DNA from: Eubacterium sp. OM08-24
GTDB lineage: Bacteria > Bacillota > Clostridia > Oscillospirales > Acutalibacteraceae
DNA: 24,037 nt
Direction: 5' to 3'
Assembly: GCF_003438075.1 (NCBI RefSeq)
Contig: NZ_QSTA01000012.1
Span: 1-24,037, forward strand
Both the position numbers and the translations under genes were made by a program. Under the pieces are notes generated by a model that saw nothing but the letters and a program-made list of their open reading frames with translations, did no database searches and was not told the origin of the DNA. Shown piece after piece: positions 1 to 8,239 of the stretch (positions within the stretch are counted from its first letter, which is position 1; each line of letters opens with the position of its first letter).

Positions 1-3000
1 CCAAAAATTCTCCAGACAAAGTGGAGCAGAGAGGGCAGACTTGATTCTGAAACAGCAAAGATTAATAACTTCTTCACCAAAACAGGCAGAAGCGAGACTG
101 TAAGCAACTACCTTGCAGGCTGGCTTTCAGAGTGGGTAAGAGAGTACGGTGTTGACGGTTTCCGTTGCGATACCGCAAAACACGTTGAATTTGCTTCTTG
201 GAAAAACCTTAAGAATGCTTGTGTTGACGCTCTTAAAGAGTGGAGAGCAAACAACCCTGACAAGCCGGGCGCAGACTGGGATGAAGATTTCTGGATGACA
301 GGTGAATGTTGGGATCACGGTGTTAATAAGGACGGCTACTACACACAGGGCGGATTTGATTCAATGATCAACTTCTCAACTCAGGGTGGCGGACTTTTAA
401 GCGCAGGCAGAGTTAAGGGCACATATGATGGATTTGCAAAGGCTATCAATAACGATGACAGCTTCAATGTTCTTTCTTATGTATCTTCACACGACTCTGT
501 TCTCGCAAGAGGCGACCTTATAGGTACAGGTTCAGGTCTTCTCTTATGCCCGGGCGGAATTCAGATATTCTACGGTGACGAAACAAACCGTCCAATGGTA
601 TCAGGTGTTCCTAACGACGGTAACGGCGGCGCAGGTCACTCACTCAGAAGTGATATGAACTGGGACTCAATGGATACAAATGTTCTTGAGCATTGGCAGA
701 AAGTCGGTGTATTCCGTAACAACCACATCTCTGTAGGTGCAGGCTCTAACACAAGCCTTACATCAACATCAGGTTATGCTTTTGCAAGAGATTACGACAA
801 GAACGGCATTACAGATAAGGTAATCGGCTGTATCTATGCTAATGCAAATACTGATGTTACAATCAGCGTTGGCGACACTTGGAGCGACGGTCAGTATCTT
901 GTAAATGCTTACGATCAGTCATCTGCTGTTGTATCAAACGGTAAGGTTACATTCAACAGCGGCAAGAACGGTACAATCCTCGTTGAAGAGCCTGACGGCA
1001 GACCTCTTATGTCTGTTAAGGGTGACGCAGAGTTTACAGGTACACAGACTGTTACAGTAAGCCTTGACAAGTGCGAGCAGGCTAAGTGCTCTGTTGACGG
1101 CGGTAACAAGTTTATCGTAAAAGACGGCGACACAATCACAATCGGTAACACAGCTTACGATGGCGATACAATTACAATTACTCTTGAGGCAGAGAACGAG
1201 ATCGGTTCTTCTGAGTCAAAAGCAACATTCAAGAAAAAAGTACAGGGCGGCTCAACAGCTCCTGTAAAAACAACATCTCGTCTTGTTGTAAAGACAGCTG
1301 ACGGTTCAGCTCCTTATGTATATGCTTGGACAGGCGCAAGCAACGCACTTCTCGGTGCATGGCCTGGCACACAGCTTACATCTAAGGATGATAACGGTGA
1401 CTACTATGTTGACCTTAATACAACAGAAGCTTACAATGTAGTACTCAATAACGGCGGCAAAGCACAGTCAGCTGATATTGCAGGCATTACAGGCGACGCA
1501 ATTATCACAGTTAAAAATACATCATTCTCTTCTTATGATCTTAAGATTGTAGAAACTCCTGCTTCACCGCTCGAGCAGCTTAAGAAAGAGGGAAGAGAAG
1601 TTAAAGCAATGACTTCTTCCGATTACACAGCATCTTCATGGACAACTGTTGAATCAGTTATGAAGTCGGTTGACGCACTCGTTGCACAGGGCAGTGATGC
1701 TGACGACGATCAGGTTACTGCAATGATAACAACATTACAGAATGCAAAGGCTAAGTTACAGCTTAATGTTCCTGCACTCGGCTATGCAGTTAAGGGCAAG
1801 AATACAGTAAGCGGTGTTGCTGCTCCTGCTTCAAAGGTAACAGTAACAGTAAACGGCACAGCATACACAACACAGGCTGACGATGTAACAGGTGTATTTA
1901 CAGTTACAACAGCTACACTTAACGCTTCATCAAAGCTTACATTCAAGGCAGAGAGAAACAGCGTTTCATCAGCTGTAGGTGCATACAATATGTCAAGCGG
2001 TGACATCACAAGCCTTATTGTTCCTACAACAGCTTCTCAGGCTACACAGCCGACAACAGCAAGACCAACACAGCCAACAACAGTAAGACCTACACAGCCG
2101 ACTACAGCAAGACCTACACAGCCGACTACAGTAGCTCCGACAACACAGTCACCTACACAGGGCACAAACCTTAATATCTCAAGTAAATCTAACTACTTCT
2201 CAAATGCAAATGTAACATTTAAGAAGGGCGATACAGTTTGTCTTGAGTACATTGTAGATTCATCAATGAATCTTGTAAATGCAGAGTGGACACTTACTTA
2301 CGATAACACAAAGCTCGCTGTTGATAAGGAGCGTTCAGCTAAGCTTATGCCATATGTTACTAACGAGGTTACTAACATTATTGACGCTAAGGGCACAATC
2401 AAATCTAACTTCAGTGAAATTCAGAATCTTGCTGATTTCAGTGGCGGCAAGGCTCTTGCAAGAGTTTACTTCAATGTAATCGGCACAGGCGACACAACAG
2501 TTGACTTCAACCTTAAAACACTTAGCGTAGGTTACCTTGACAGCAACTACAACCTTAAGTTCAAGCCTGTTGTAAGAGGCGGAGTAGCTCAGACAGATGT
2601 TACTTCAACTCCTGGTTTTGAAAACTTCACAGCTAAGACAAGCACAAAGATTTCTGCAACAGCAGAGCAAACTGACGAGGTAACACTCAACTTTGTTGTT
2701 CCAAAGACAGTATCAAGTCCTAAGTGTTGGGATGACGGTATTTACCTTGCATACAGCAACAACTACCAGCTCAACTCATTCACAAAGATTCCGCTCACAA
2801 AGACAACAGAGTATCTCACACCTGACTTAAAGTCAACAAAACTCATAAACGGCACATATGCTCTCTACTCGGTATCACTTACAAAGGAACAGGCAGAGGC
2901 TATTAACAAGGCAACATATGTTGTTCTTACAAACAAGTCAAATTATTACAGAACTTATGTAAGCTCAAAGTACAACTTACTTAAAGCTCCGTCAGGCACA

Positions 3001-4086
3001 TACAGTGCAGACTACAACACAGCTAAAACTTCAGTAGCAGACCTCAACGGCTACACATTCATTATGAACGGTGATGTAGCAACAGGCACAAGCATTGACG
3101 GTTTCGGTACATACACAGGTTACTGGACAAAGTGCACAACTATCAATGCTGTAGCTCCTGCATCTGCTAAGTGGAAGAACTGCTGGAATCAGGGTGTTTA
3201 CCTTGCTTACAGCAACGACTATAAGCTCGATTCATTCACAAAGATTAAGATGACAAGAACAAGTACATATGTTGATGTTGATTCTAAGTCAACACAGCTT
3301 GTAGACGGCACATATCCTGTATACACTGTAACTCTTACAGAGGATCAGGTAAAGGCTATTGATTCTTCATCATATGTAATCTTCGAGAACGCATCAGATA
3401 CTTACAGAACATTCATCAACAGTAAGTACAGCGTTATGAAAGCTCCGGCAGGTGCTCAGTATTCAAGCACATACTCAAAAACAAAGGCAAAACTTGCTGA
3501 CAGAGAGAAGAACACATTTGTAATTTGTGACGGTGTAACAACAGGCACAAGCATTGAGGGCTACGGCACATTTACAGGTTACTGGTCAACTTCTAAAATC
3601 GAAATTGTTGAGAGCACAGCTACACTTTATTGTGTATTCCCTAACCCTGCAAAGAGCAAAACAGCTATGAATAAGGGCGTTTACCTTGCATACGGTTCAA
3701 GCAACTCGGCAAATGGCCTTACAATGATTGCTATGGAGAAAACAGATGAAAAGTTCACACCTTCATTAAAGACAAACGCTCTTACAGCAGGTGAGTACTC
3801 TGTATATAAGGTAACACTCAACAGCGATCAGATTGAGGCTATTGACGGTGCAAAGAATGTTGTATTCTGCAACAGCAACGGTGATTTCAGAACAATCCTC
3901 TCAAAAGGCTACAATGTACTTAACGCAAAGAGCGGTGCTTACAGCTCAGCATACAACAAGGGTACATTCTCAGTTGCAGACCACAACAGCGAAACATTCG
4001 TTGTTTGCGATTCTAAGGTAACAGGTTCAAGCACAGACGGCTACGGTATGTTCCTCGGCTACTGGGATCTCGGCAAAGCAAACTAA
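1..4086 (+). CDS. Secreted multidomain GH13 alpha-amylase, 3' part (5' end outside window)
   Basis: The frame is open from base 1, so the 1361 visible residues are the C-terminal part of a longer enzyme that should cleave alpha-1,4-glucan (starch) outside the cell. GH13 region II, GVDGFRCDTAKH, gives nucleophile D57. Region III, TGECWDHG, gives acid/base E102. Region IV, SSHDS, gives D165. After the catalytic C-terminal beta domain come a chitobiase-C-like sandwich (about 340-415), a CBM26-type starch-binding module (about 427-520, with YVYAW and GAWPGTQ), a FIVAR-like helical segment (523-589), an Ig-like domain (590-664), a Thr/Pro linker (674-722), a cohesin-like beta-sandwich (723-865, EWTLTYDNTKLAV) and three tandem ~136-residue modules (908-1355). 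No dockerin, LPXTG motif or C-terminal membrane segment follows, so attachment, if any, must use the internal modules. Domain calls before residue 520 are firm. The cohesin-like call is moderate and the terminal modules are unassigned. Confidence 0.9.
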   Translation, partial: PKILQTKWSREGRLDSETAKINNFFTKTGRSETVSNYLAGWLSEWVREYGVDGFRCDTAKHVEFASWKNLKNACVDALKEWRANNPDKPGADWDEDFWMTGECWDHGVNKDGYYTQGGFDSMINFSTQGGGLLSAGRVKGTYDGFAKAINNDDSFNVLSYVSSHDSVLARGDLIGTGSGLLLCPGGIQIFYGDETNRPMVSGVPNDGNGGAGHSLRSDMNWDSMDTNVLEHWQKVGVFRNNHISVGAGSNTSLTSTSGYAFARDYDKNGITDKVIGCIYANANTDVTISVGDTWSDGQYLVNAYDQSSAVVSNGKVTFNSGKNGTILVEEPDGRPLMSVKGDAEFTGTQTVTVSLDKCEQAKCSVDGGNKFIVKDGDTITIGNTAYDGDTITITLEAENEIGSSESKATFKKKVQGGSTAPVKTTSRLVVKTADGSAPYVYAWTGASNALLGAWPGTQLTSKDDNGDYYVDLNTTEAYNVVLNNGGKAQSADIAGITGDAIITVKNTSFSSYDLKIVETPASPLEQLKKEGREVKAMTSSDYTASSWTTVESVMKSVDALVAQGSDADDDQVTAMITTLQNAKAKLQLNVPALGYAVKGKNTVSGVAAPASKVTVTVNGTAYTTQADDVTGVFTVTTATLNASSKLTFKAERNSVSSAVGAYNMSSGDITSLIVPTTASQATQPTTARPTQPTTVRPTQPTTARPTQPTTVAPTTQSPTQGTNLNISSKSNYFSNANVTFKKGDTVCLEYIVDSSMNLVNAEWTLTYDNTKLAVDKERSAKLMPYVTNEVTNIIDAKGTIKSNFSEIQNLADFSGGKALARVYFNVIGTGDTTVDFNLKTLSVGYLDSNYNLKFKPVVRGGVAQTDVTSTPGFENFTAKTSTKISATAEQTDEVTLNFVVPKTVSSPKCWDDGIYLAYSNNYQLNSFTKIPLTKTTEYLTPDLKSTKLINGTYALYSVSLTKEQAEAINKATYVVLTNKSNYYRTYVSSKYNLLKAPSGTYSADYNTAKTSVADLNGYTFIMNGDVATGTSIDGFGTYTGYWTKCTTINAVAPASAKWKNCWNQGVYLAYSNDYKLDSFTKIKMTRTSTYVDVDSKSTQLVDGTYPVYTVTLTEDQVKAIDSSSYVIFENASDTYRTFINSKYSVMKAPAGAQYSSTYSKTKAKLADREKNTFVICDGVTTGTSIEGYGTFTGYWSTSKIEIVESTATLYCVFPNPAKSKTAMNKGVYLAYGSSNSANGLTMIAMEKTDEKFTPSLKTNALTAGEYSVYKVTLNSDQIEAIDGAKNVVFCNSNGDFRTILSKGYNVLNAKSGAYSSAYNKGTFSVADHNSETFVVCDSKVTGSSTDGYGMFLGYWDLGKAN
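2044..2139 (+). repeat. Four 24-bp tandem repeats encoding the TQPTTARP-type linker
   Basis: Four in-frame 24-base units, beginning at 2044, 2068, 2092 and 2116, encode TQPTT followed by AR or VR and P; the last unit ends VAP. They form a Thr/Pro-rich, probably flexible and glycosylatable linker between the Ig-like and cohesin-like domains of the amylase. Third-position differences between units show that the array is not freshly duplicated. Confidence 0.9.
2722..4065 (+). repeat. Three tandem ~136-residue C-terminal modules of the amylase
   Basis: Units run at about 2722-3129, 3178-3585 and 3655-4065. Each has a G-V/I-YLAY start, then TKI or TMI, an E-Q-x-x-A-I helix, YRT or FRT, a K-Y/G-N/S-V/L-x-K/N-A-P/K-S/A-G stretch, and a closing TG-T/S-S-x-x-G-Y/F-G-x-F/Y-x-GYW motif. 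Units 1 and 2 begin with a Cys-Trp pair (CWDDG and CWNQG) that unit 3 lacks (AMNKG). Units 1 and 2 are the closer pair. The modules are rich in Tyr, Thr and Ser, as in carbohydrate- or surface-binding domains, but I do not recognise the family. Confidence 0.85.
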
Positions 4087-4121
4087 ATTATCACACTTAA
4101 TAATCGGATGATTTAAAAATA

Positions 4122-4160
4122 AATACTCGTCATTGCATTTGCGATGACGAGTATTTTTCT
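4122..4160 (+). terminator. Intrinsic terminator of the amylase gene
   Basis: A 15-bp stem (AATACTCGTCAT plus a short G/C extension) with loop ATTT is followed by TTTTTCTTTT, 36 bases after the amylase stop. Confidence 0.9.
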
Positions 4161-4251
4161 TTTGCGTAATTGCAGAATTAAATTACAGAGATAAAGTTAA
4201 AAAATTTAGGTCAAACATTTTGTTACCATCGAGTGGAATAAAAAACAGGTT

Positions 4252-4302
4252 ACTTTTGGTCGGGCAACAATTTTAGCGAATGAAAAGACTTTCCGTCACG
4301 AA
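4252..4302 (-). repeat. Dispersed intergenic repeat, module A (copy 1, inverted)
   Basis: Read on the minus strand it starts TTCGTGACGGAAA and later has TTGTTGCCCGACC. This is the same ordered pair of motifs as in the copies at 12528, 13373 and 19965. It is non-coding and lies in the 758-base gap between the amylase and lepA. Confidence 0.75.
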
Positions 4303-4310
4303 TTAAAAAG

Positions 4311-4360
4311 TTTGGTCAACCTTTTCAAAGGTTGTGGGTGTGGGCAACGCCCACAAAACT
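4311..4360 (+). repeat. Dispersed intergenic repeat, module B (copy 1)
   Basis: It begins TTTGGTCAACC and contains two hairpins: CAACCTTT/AAAGGTTG at 4317-4334 and GTGGGC/GCCCAC with loop AAC at 4340-4354. The arrangement matches 23862-23917. Paired positions differ between copies yet remain paired. No T-run follows, so this does not look like a terminator. Confidence 0.75.
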
Positions 4361-4383
4361 TTAGCTTATTGCGAATTTTAATA

Positions 4384-4405
4384 GCCAAACGGCTTGCCGT
4401 TTGGC
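4384..4405. repeat. Perfect 10-bp inverted repeat with a 2-base loop
   Basis: GCCAAACGGC and its exact complement are separated by TT. It lies between the repeat modules with no T-run on either side. It is probably another structural part of the repeat cluster. The rest of 4406-4554 holds a weaker hairpin (ATTTTGCC/GGCAAAAT, about 4479-4504) and no convincing gene. Confidence 0.6.
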
Positions 4406-4554
4406 GGCTTGAACATAATGGCGAGAGCCTAAAAATGTGACAGCAATAAAGGAAAAGCCACGCTACTGCAACTACTATTTTGCCACTTTTCAAGGGCAAA
4501 ATAGCCACACACAAACTTTTGCGTTCTTTAAAATTCCTTTTTTCTACTGACACT

Positions 4555-4738
4555 CAAGTGCTACTTTCCTACTTTCTGCCACTCATTAATCTTGATTTTT
4601 ACTTTATTTTAAAGTCTTGATAAATCTAAAGTATAGTTATTCTGTGGTATTAATTACAAATGCTTGTTTATATTTTTACTGTTTTATGGGATCTGCCCAA
4701 ACCCGTAACCATTTAAAAAGGGTTGACCTAAATTTTAA
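4555..4738 (-). repeat. Long dispersed intergenic repeat, modules B+C (inverted copy)
   Basis: Read on the minus strand from 4738, it has AAATTTAGGTCAACCC, then CGGGTTTGGGCAGA, CCCATAAAAC, a more divergent middle, TTTAAAATAAA and finally TCAAGATTAATGAGTGGCAG. The same motifs occur in the same order and spacing on the plus strand at 23861-24037. That makes it a pair of homologous ~175-base non-coding elements about 19 kb apart in opposite orientation. Confidence 0.8.
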
Positions 4739-4764
4739 CTCTTTTGTTTTTAAGTGCAGCTTTT

Positions 4765-4812
4765 TCTCAAAACCAAAACTCGGATTACAGCCATTGCCGT
4801 AATCCGAGTTTA
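4765..4812 (-). terminator. Intrinsic terminator of lepA
   Basis: A perfect 12-bp stem AACTCGGATTAC/GTAATCCGAGTT (4777-4810) with a 10-base loop is followed on the minus strand by TTTGGTTTTGAG. It lies about 35 bases after the lepA stop codon. Confidence 0.85.
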
Positions 4813-4844
4813 ATTTTATCATTATATAAATTCTACCGATTAAA

Positions 4845-6656
4845 TCAATCTGTATCAAGTTTAAGTACAGCCATAAATGCCTCTTGCGGAACTTCAACAG
4901 AACCGAGCTGACGCATACGCTTTTTACCCTCTTTCTGCTTTTCAAGAAGTTTCTTTTTACGGGAAATATCACCGCCGTAGCACTTTGCAAGTACATCTTT
5001 TCTCATAGCCTTAACGGTTTCTCTCGCAATGATTTTACCGCCAATGCAAGCCTGAATCGGAATTTCAAACAGCTGTCTTGGAATTTTCTCCTTGAGCTTT
5101 TCCGCCATTTTTCGTGCTCTTCCGTATGCCTTGTCTGCGTGAATAATAAACGACAGTGCATCGACAACATCGCCGTTGAGCATAATGTCAAGTTTAACAA
5201 GGTTGCTCTTTACATAGTCCTTTAACTCGTAGTCAAAGGACGCATATCCTCTTGTGCGTGATTTAAGCGTGTCGAAAAAGTCATAAATAATCTCGGCAAG
5301 AGGTAATTCATAGTGCAGGTCAACTCTGTCGGCGTCAATGTACTGCATATCTATAAATATTCCTCGTCTGTCCTGACAAAGCTCCATAATGTTGCCCACA
5401 TATTCCTTTGGTGAGTAAATATGTGCGGTAGTCATCGGCTCTTCAGCCATTGCAATAAGCGCAGGGTCAGGATAATTTGTCGGGTTGTCTATCATTTCAA
5501 CAGTGCCGTCTGTTTTTGTAATTCTGTAAATTACGCTCGGCGCAGTTGTGATAAGGTCAAGCTGATATTCACGCTCAAGTCTTTCCTGAATAATCTCCAT
5601 ATGAAGAAGTCCGAGAAATCCGCAGCGATAGCCAAATCCGAGAGCAACCGAGGTTTCCGGCTCAAAGGAGAGCGCCGCATCGTTGAGCTGTAATTTTTCA
5701 AGAGCATCTTTCAGGTCGCCGTATTTTGCACCGTCAACAGGATAAATACCGCAGTAAACCATTGGCTGAGCCTCACGATAACCCGGCAACGGCTCTGCCG
5801 CAGGATTTGCCGTAAGAGTAACGGTGTCACCAACCTTTGCGTCTGCAAGAGTTTTGATAGATGCCGCAATGTAGCCAACCTCGCCGGCATAAAGTCCGCT
5901 TGTAGACTCCATTGAAGTTGCGTGCATAAGACCGCACTCCACAACGGTAAATGTACTGCCTGTTGCCATAAGTTTAAATTCATCGCCCGGGTGAATTTGT
6001 CCCTCTTTAAGGCGCACATAAATGATAACACCCTTGTAGCTGTCGTAGTAGCTGTCGAAAATCAGCGCACGGAGAGGTGCGTTGACATCGCCTGTCGGAG
6101 CAGGAATGTCTGATACGATTTTTTCAAGAACAGCGTGTATGTTAATGCCCTGCTTTGCGGAAATTTTAGGTGCGTCCTCGGCAGGAATACCGATTACATC
6201 TTCTATTTCCTCAATAACCCTGTCAGGGTCGGCACTCGGCAGGTCGATTTTGTTGATTACGGGCACAATTTCAAGACCGCTGTCGACAGCAAGATAGGTG
6301 TTGGCGAGAGTTTGCGCCTCAATGCCCTGAGATGCGTCAACAATAAGCACTGCACCCTCACAAGCCGCCAAAGAACGGGAAACCTCGTAGTTAAAGTCAA
6401 CATGACCGGGAGTATCTATGAGGTTAAAAAGATACTTTTCGCCGTCATCGGCATCGTAAGTAACAGTAACCGCTCTCGCTTTTATTGTTATGCCACGCTC
6501 ACGCTCAAGCTCCATATCGTCAAGGAGCTGTGACTCCATATCACGAGCCGAAACAGAGTTCGTCTGCTCAAGAATACGGTCGGCAAGCGTACTTTTGCCA
6601 TGGTCAATATGAGCAATTATGCTGAAATTTCTAATTTTGTCCTGTGGAAATGACAA
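4845..6656 (-). CDS. lepA: Elongation factor 4 (LepA), ribosome back-translocating GTPase
   Basis: This 603-residue translational GTPase binds the ribosome and is credited with back-translocation or a role in ribosome assembly. The G1 motif AHIDHGKST is at 15-23, the RGITI switch I at 54-58, the DTPGH G3 motif at 81-85 and the NKID G4 motif at 135-138. The C-terminal part ends in the Lys/Arg-rich LepA-specific domain ([20 protein letters not shown]). The length matches the usual ~600. I chose the TTG at 6656 because the minus strand reads AAGGTGAT, a near-perfect Shine-Dalgarno, with the AGG core eight bases before it, and because the protein then begins [14 protein letters not shown], where LepA proteins normally begin. 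A longer frame reaches an ATG at 6800, but those 48 residues do not look like LepA and overlap the likely promoter. It is monocistronic, with its own terminator at 4777-4810. Confidence 0.97.
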   Translation of the reverse strand: MSFPQDKIRNFSIIAHIDHGKSTLADRILEQTNSVSARDMESQLLDDMELERERGITIKARAVTVTYDADDGEKYLFNLIDTPGHVDFNYEVSRSLAACEGAVLIVDASQGIEAQTLANTYLAVDSGLEIVPVINKIDLPSADPDRVIEEIEDVIGIPAEDAPKISAKQGINIHAVLEKIVSDIPAPTGDVNAPLRALIFDSYYDSYKGVIIYVRLKEGQIHPGDEFKLMATGSTFTVVECGLMHATSMESTSGLYAGEVGYIAASIKTLADAKVGDTVTLTANPAAEPLPGYREAQPMVYCGIYPVDGAKYGDLKDALEKLQLNDAALSFEPETSVALGFGYRCGFLGLLHMEIIQERLEREYQLDLITTAPSVIYRITKTDGTVEMIDNPTNYPDPALIAMAEEPMTTAHIYSPKEYVGNIMELCQDRRGIFIDMQYIDADRVDLHYELPLAEIIYDFFDTLKSRTRGYASFDYELKDYVKSNLVKLDIMLNGDVVDALSFIIHADKAYGRARKMAEKLKEKIPRQLFEIPIQACIGGKIIARETVKAMRKDVLAKCYGGDISRKKKLLEKQKEGKKRMRQLGSVEVPQEAFMAVLKLDTD

Positions 6657-6681
6657 TTCTATCACCTTTTCGCAGATATTT

Positions 6682-6722
6682 GCAGGTAAGCCTGCACGAT
6701 TATTACAGGCTGCAAAGCCTGT
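6682..6722 (-). promoter_or_regulatory. Two tandem hairpins in the lepA 5' leader
   Basis: On the minus strand ACAGGCT-TTGC-AGCCTGT (6705-6722) precedes GCAGG-CTTA-CCTGC (6682-6695). Both stems are perfect and share the CAGG/CCTG core. They lie between the probable promoter and the TTG start. They may influence leader stability or ribosome access. I do not recognise a known RNA class. Confidence 0.5.
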
Positions 6723-6740
6723 CTGAATATATACATATTT

Positions 6741-6769
6741 ATGATAACATATTTTGCAGGCAATAGCAA
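6741..6769 (-). promoter_or_regulatory. Probable sigma-A promoter of lepA
   Basis: The minus strand has TTGCTA, a 17-base spacer and TATCAT. It lies about 85 bases before the TTG start of lepA. Confidence 0.5.
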
Positions 6770-6857
6770 TAAATTTGTGATTGTACGGAAAGAAATACAT
6801 ACAAGATAATTTAAGATTTACATTTTATTTAGTTGTATAAAATTATTGTAATAATTA

Positions 6858-6886
6858 TTGAAAATAATTTAATTTATTGCTATAAT
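6858..6886 (+). promoter_or_regulatory. Sigma-A promoter of the toxin-immunity operon
   Basis: TTGAAA, a 17-base spacer and a perfect TATAAT lie in AT-rich DNA about 42 bases before the first ATG (6929). It is the only strong promoter seen for the three genes 6929-9827. Confidence 0.75.
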
Positions 6887-6928
6887 GTATAGTAATTAAC
6901 AAAATTTTAAGACTGGAATGAGGAAAAT

Positions 6929-8239
6929 ATGAGAAAAACATTTAAAAACTCTGTAGCTATAATATTAGCTCTCGTAATAAGTAGTATTCAATGCTTTTAT
7001 TTAACGGTGCACGCTGCGGATTCAAGTAATGAAAATATATTTTACATAGGAAATACAGTTAATACCGGGCATGATACGGGTTTTTCAAAAAATGATAAAA
7101 TTACAGAAGACGATCCGCACTTTGGCTGGGAATTAGGAAAATTCTATATTAGCGGATATACAAGAATTAAAAACAGCGAAAATGAAAGTCCGATTTTTCT
7201 CAAAACGGTTGGTGATACTGTAACTTTATGGTTTGAATTGGAACAGAATATAGATAAACTTAATGACAATGAAGAACTAAGCATTTGTGACGATACCAAC
7301 GGATACGATGAATATTTTGGTGTAGAAAAAACTGATTTTGGAAAAGGAACTTTGATTATTCGTCATACTGATTATCAGAACCATACTGTTGATCCGGTTA
7401 TTTATACAAATTATTTATCTGCAAGTGCAAAACAAAACGAAGCTGTAAAAGTTGAACTTTGTGAAGAGGGCGACTATGAGGTTGCTTTGGATTATGAAAT
7501 CAGTAAAACTAATTTTAATATATTTGGCTGGAAACCATTGCCGTCATATTATAACTATAAAGTGTTTTTCAAATTTTCTGTACGAAACGGAAATTGCATG
7601 GTGTATCCTTTTGATGTTAAAACCGGAGATGAACTTACAAATAAGTCAATAACAGAAAATGGCTTTTATTTGGATTTAGCGAAATCAAGATATTTGAATA
7701 TTGATATTCAAAAACAAATACGCAAAGATGGTGCAGAAGGGCTCACCGAAGATGTACGTTTTAATAAACCCGCAAAAGATGGCGAAGAATACACGGATGA
7801 GGGTATATATACAATCACTGTAAAAAATATTTATACAGATCAAACTACTACAAAAGTAATTTATGTTGGTACGGATGATGTATTAAAAGCACATGTAGCA
7901 ACAGGACTGTCTATTTCTGATGTAGAACATCAGCTTGCGTTAGGTGGAAAGGTAGCAGAGGACGGAACATTGATAACAGCATCTAACGAAACTTTACCGG
8001 TTATAGAGGAAACAAATCCGACAGATGGCGATTCAAATAAAAAAGAAAATATTTTATCAACAGTAAATAAGAATCAAAACAGTAATGAAAAACCAATATG
8101 GTTTATTTGGTTGTATATCGCAATTGGATTAATTGCGATAACGGCAATTATTATTACAATTGTATTTATTCGAAAAAAGAAAAAAGCTGAAAGTGATAAT
8201 GATATATATTCGAATAGCGACAGGAGTGTGAAAAAATGA
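6929..8239 (+). CDS. Exported, C-terminally membrane-anchored protein of unknown function, first gene of the toxin operon
   Basis: It has 436 residues. An N-terminal signal peptide (KTFKNS, a hydrophobic stretch, probable cleavage after VHA at 29) is followed by a ~360-residue extracellular part. One membrane segment (about 389-414) and a short RKKKK-containing cytoplasmic tail complete it, a type I topology. The outer part is acidic and aromatic, with a beta-rich segment near 290-320 (EGIYTITVKN and KVIYVG) that resembles an Ig-like or bacterial surface repeat. A Ser/Asn/Lys-rich stalk precedes the membrane segment. I do not recognise the family. It overlaps the next gene by ATGA, so the two are translationally coupled. 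This suggests it works with the lipoprotein toxin, for example as a surface receptor, tether or delivery partner. The coding sequence is clearly AT-richer than lepA or guaB. Confidence 0.85.
   Translation: MRKTFKNSVAIILALVISSIQCFYLTVHAADSSNENIFYIGNTVNTGHDTGFSKNDKITEDDPHFGWELGKFYISGYTRIKNSENESPIFLKTVGDTVTLWFELEQNIDKLNDNEELSICDDTNGYDEYFGVEKTDFGKGTLIIRHTDYQNHTVDPVIYTNYLSASAKQNEAVKVELCEEGDYEVALDYEISKTNFNIFGWKPLPSYYNYKVFFKFSVRNGNCMVYPFDVKTGDELTNKSITENGFYLDLAKSRYLNIDIQKQIRKDGAEGLTEDVRFNKPAKDGEEYTDEGIYTITVKNIYTDQTTTKVIYVGTDDVLKAHVATGLSISDVEHQLALGGKVAEDGTLITASNETLPVIEETNPTDGDSNKKENILSTVNKNQNSNEKPIWFIWLYIAIGLIAITAIIITIVFIRKKKKAESDNDIYSNSDRSVKK

Noticed and set aside
2044..2139. Regular 24-bp units as a possible CRISPR array
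   Set aside because: The units are directly adjacent without spacers and encode an in-frame Thr/Pro linker.
4317..4354. Module B hairpins as transcription terminators
   Set aside because: No T-run follows on either strand, and a proper terminator already lies at 4122-4160.
4296..4553. Minus-strand 85-codon frame in the repeat cluster
   Set aside because: It is encoded by the dispersed repeats, has no ribosome binding site and resembles no protein family. The same holds for the plus-strand frame at 4617-4802.
6657..6800. 48-residue N-terminal extension of LepA from the ATG at 6800
   Set aside because: It overlaps the likely promoter and leader hairpins and does not resemble LepA. The TTG at 6656 has the strong ribosome binding site.
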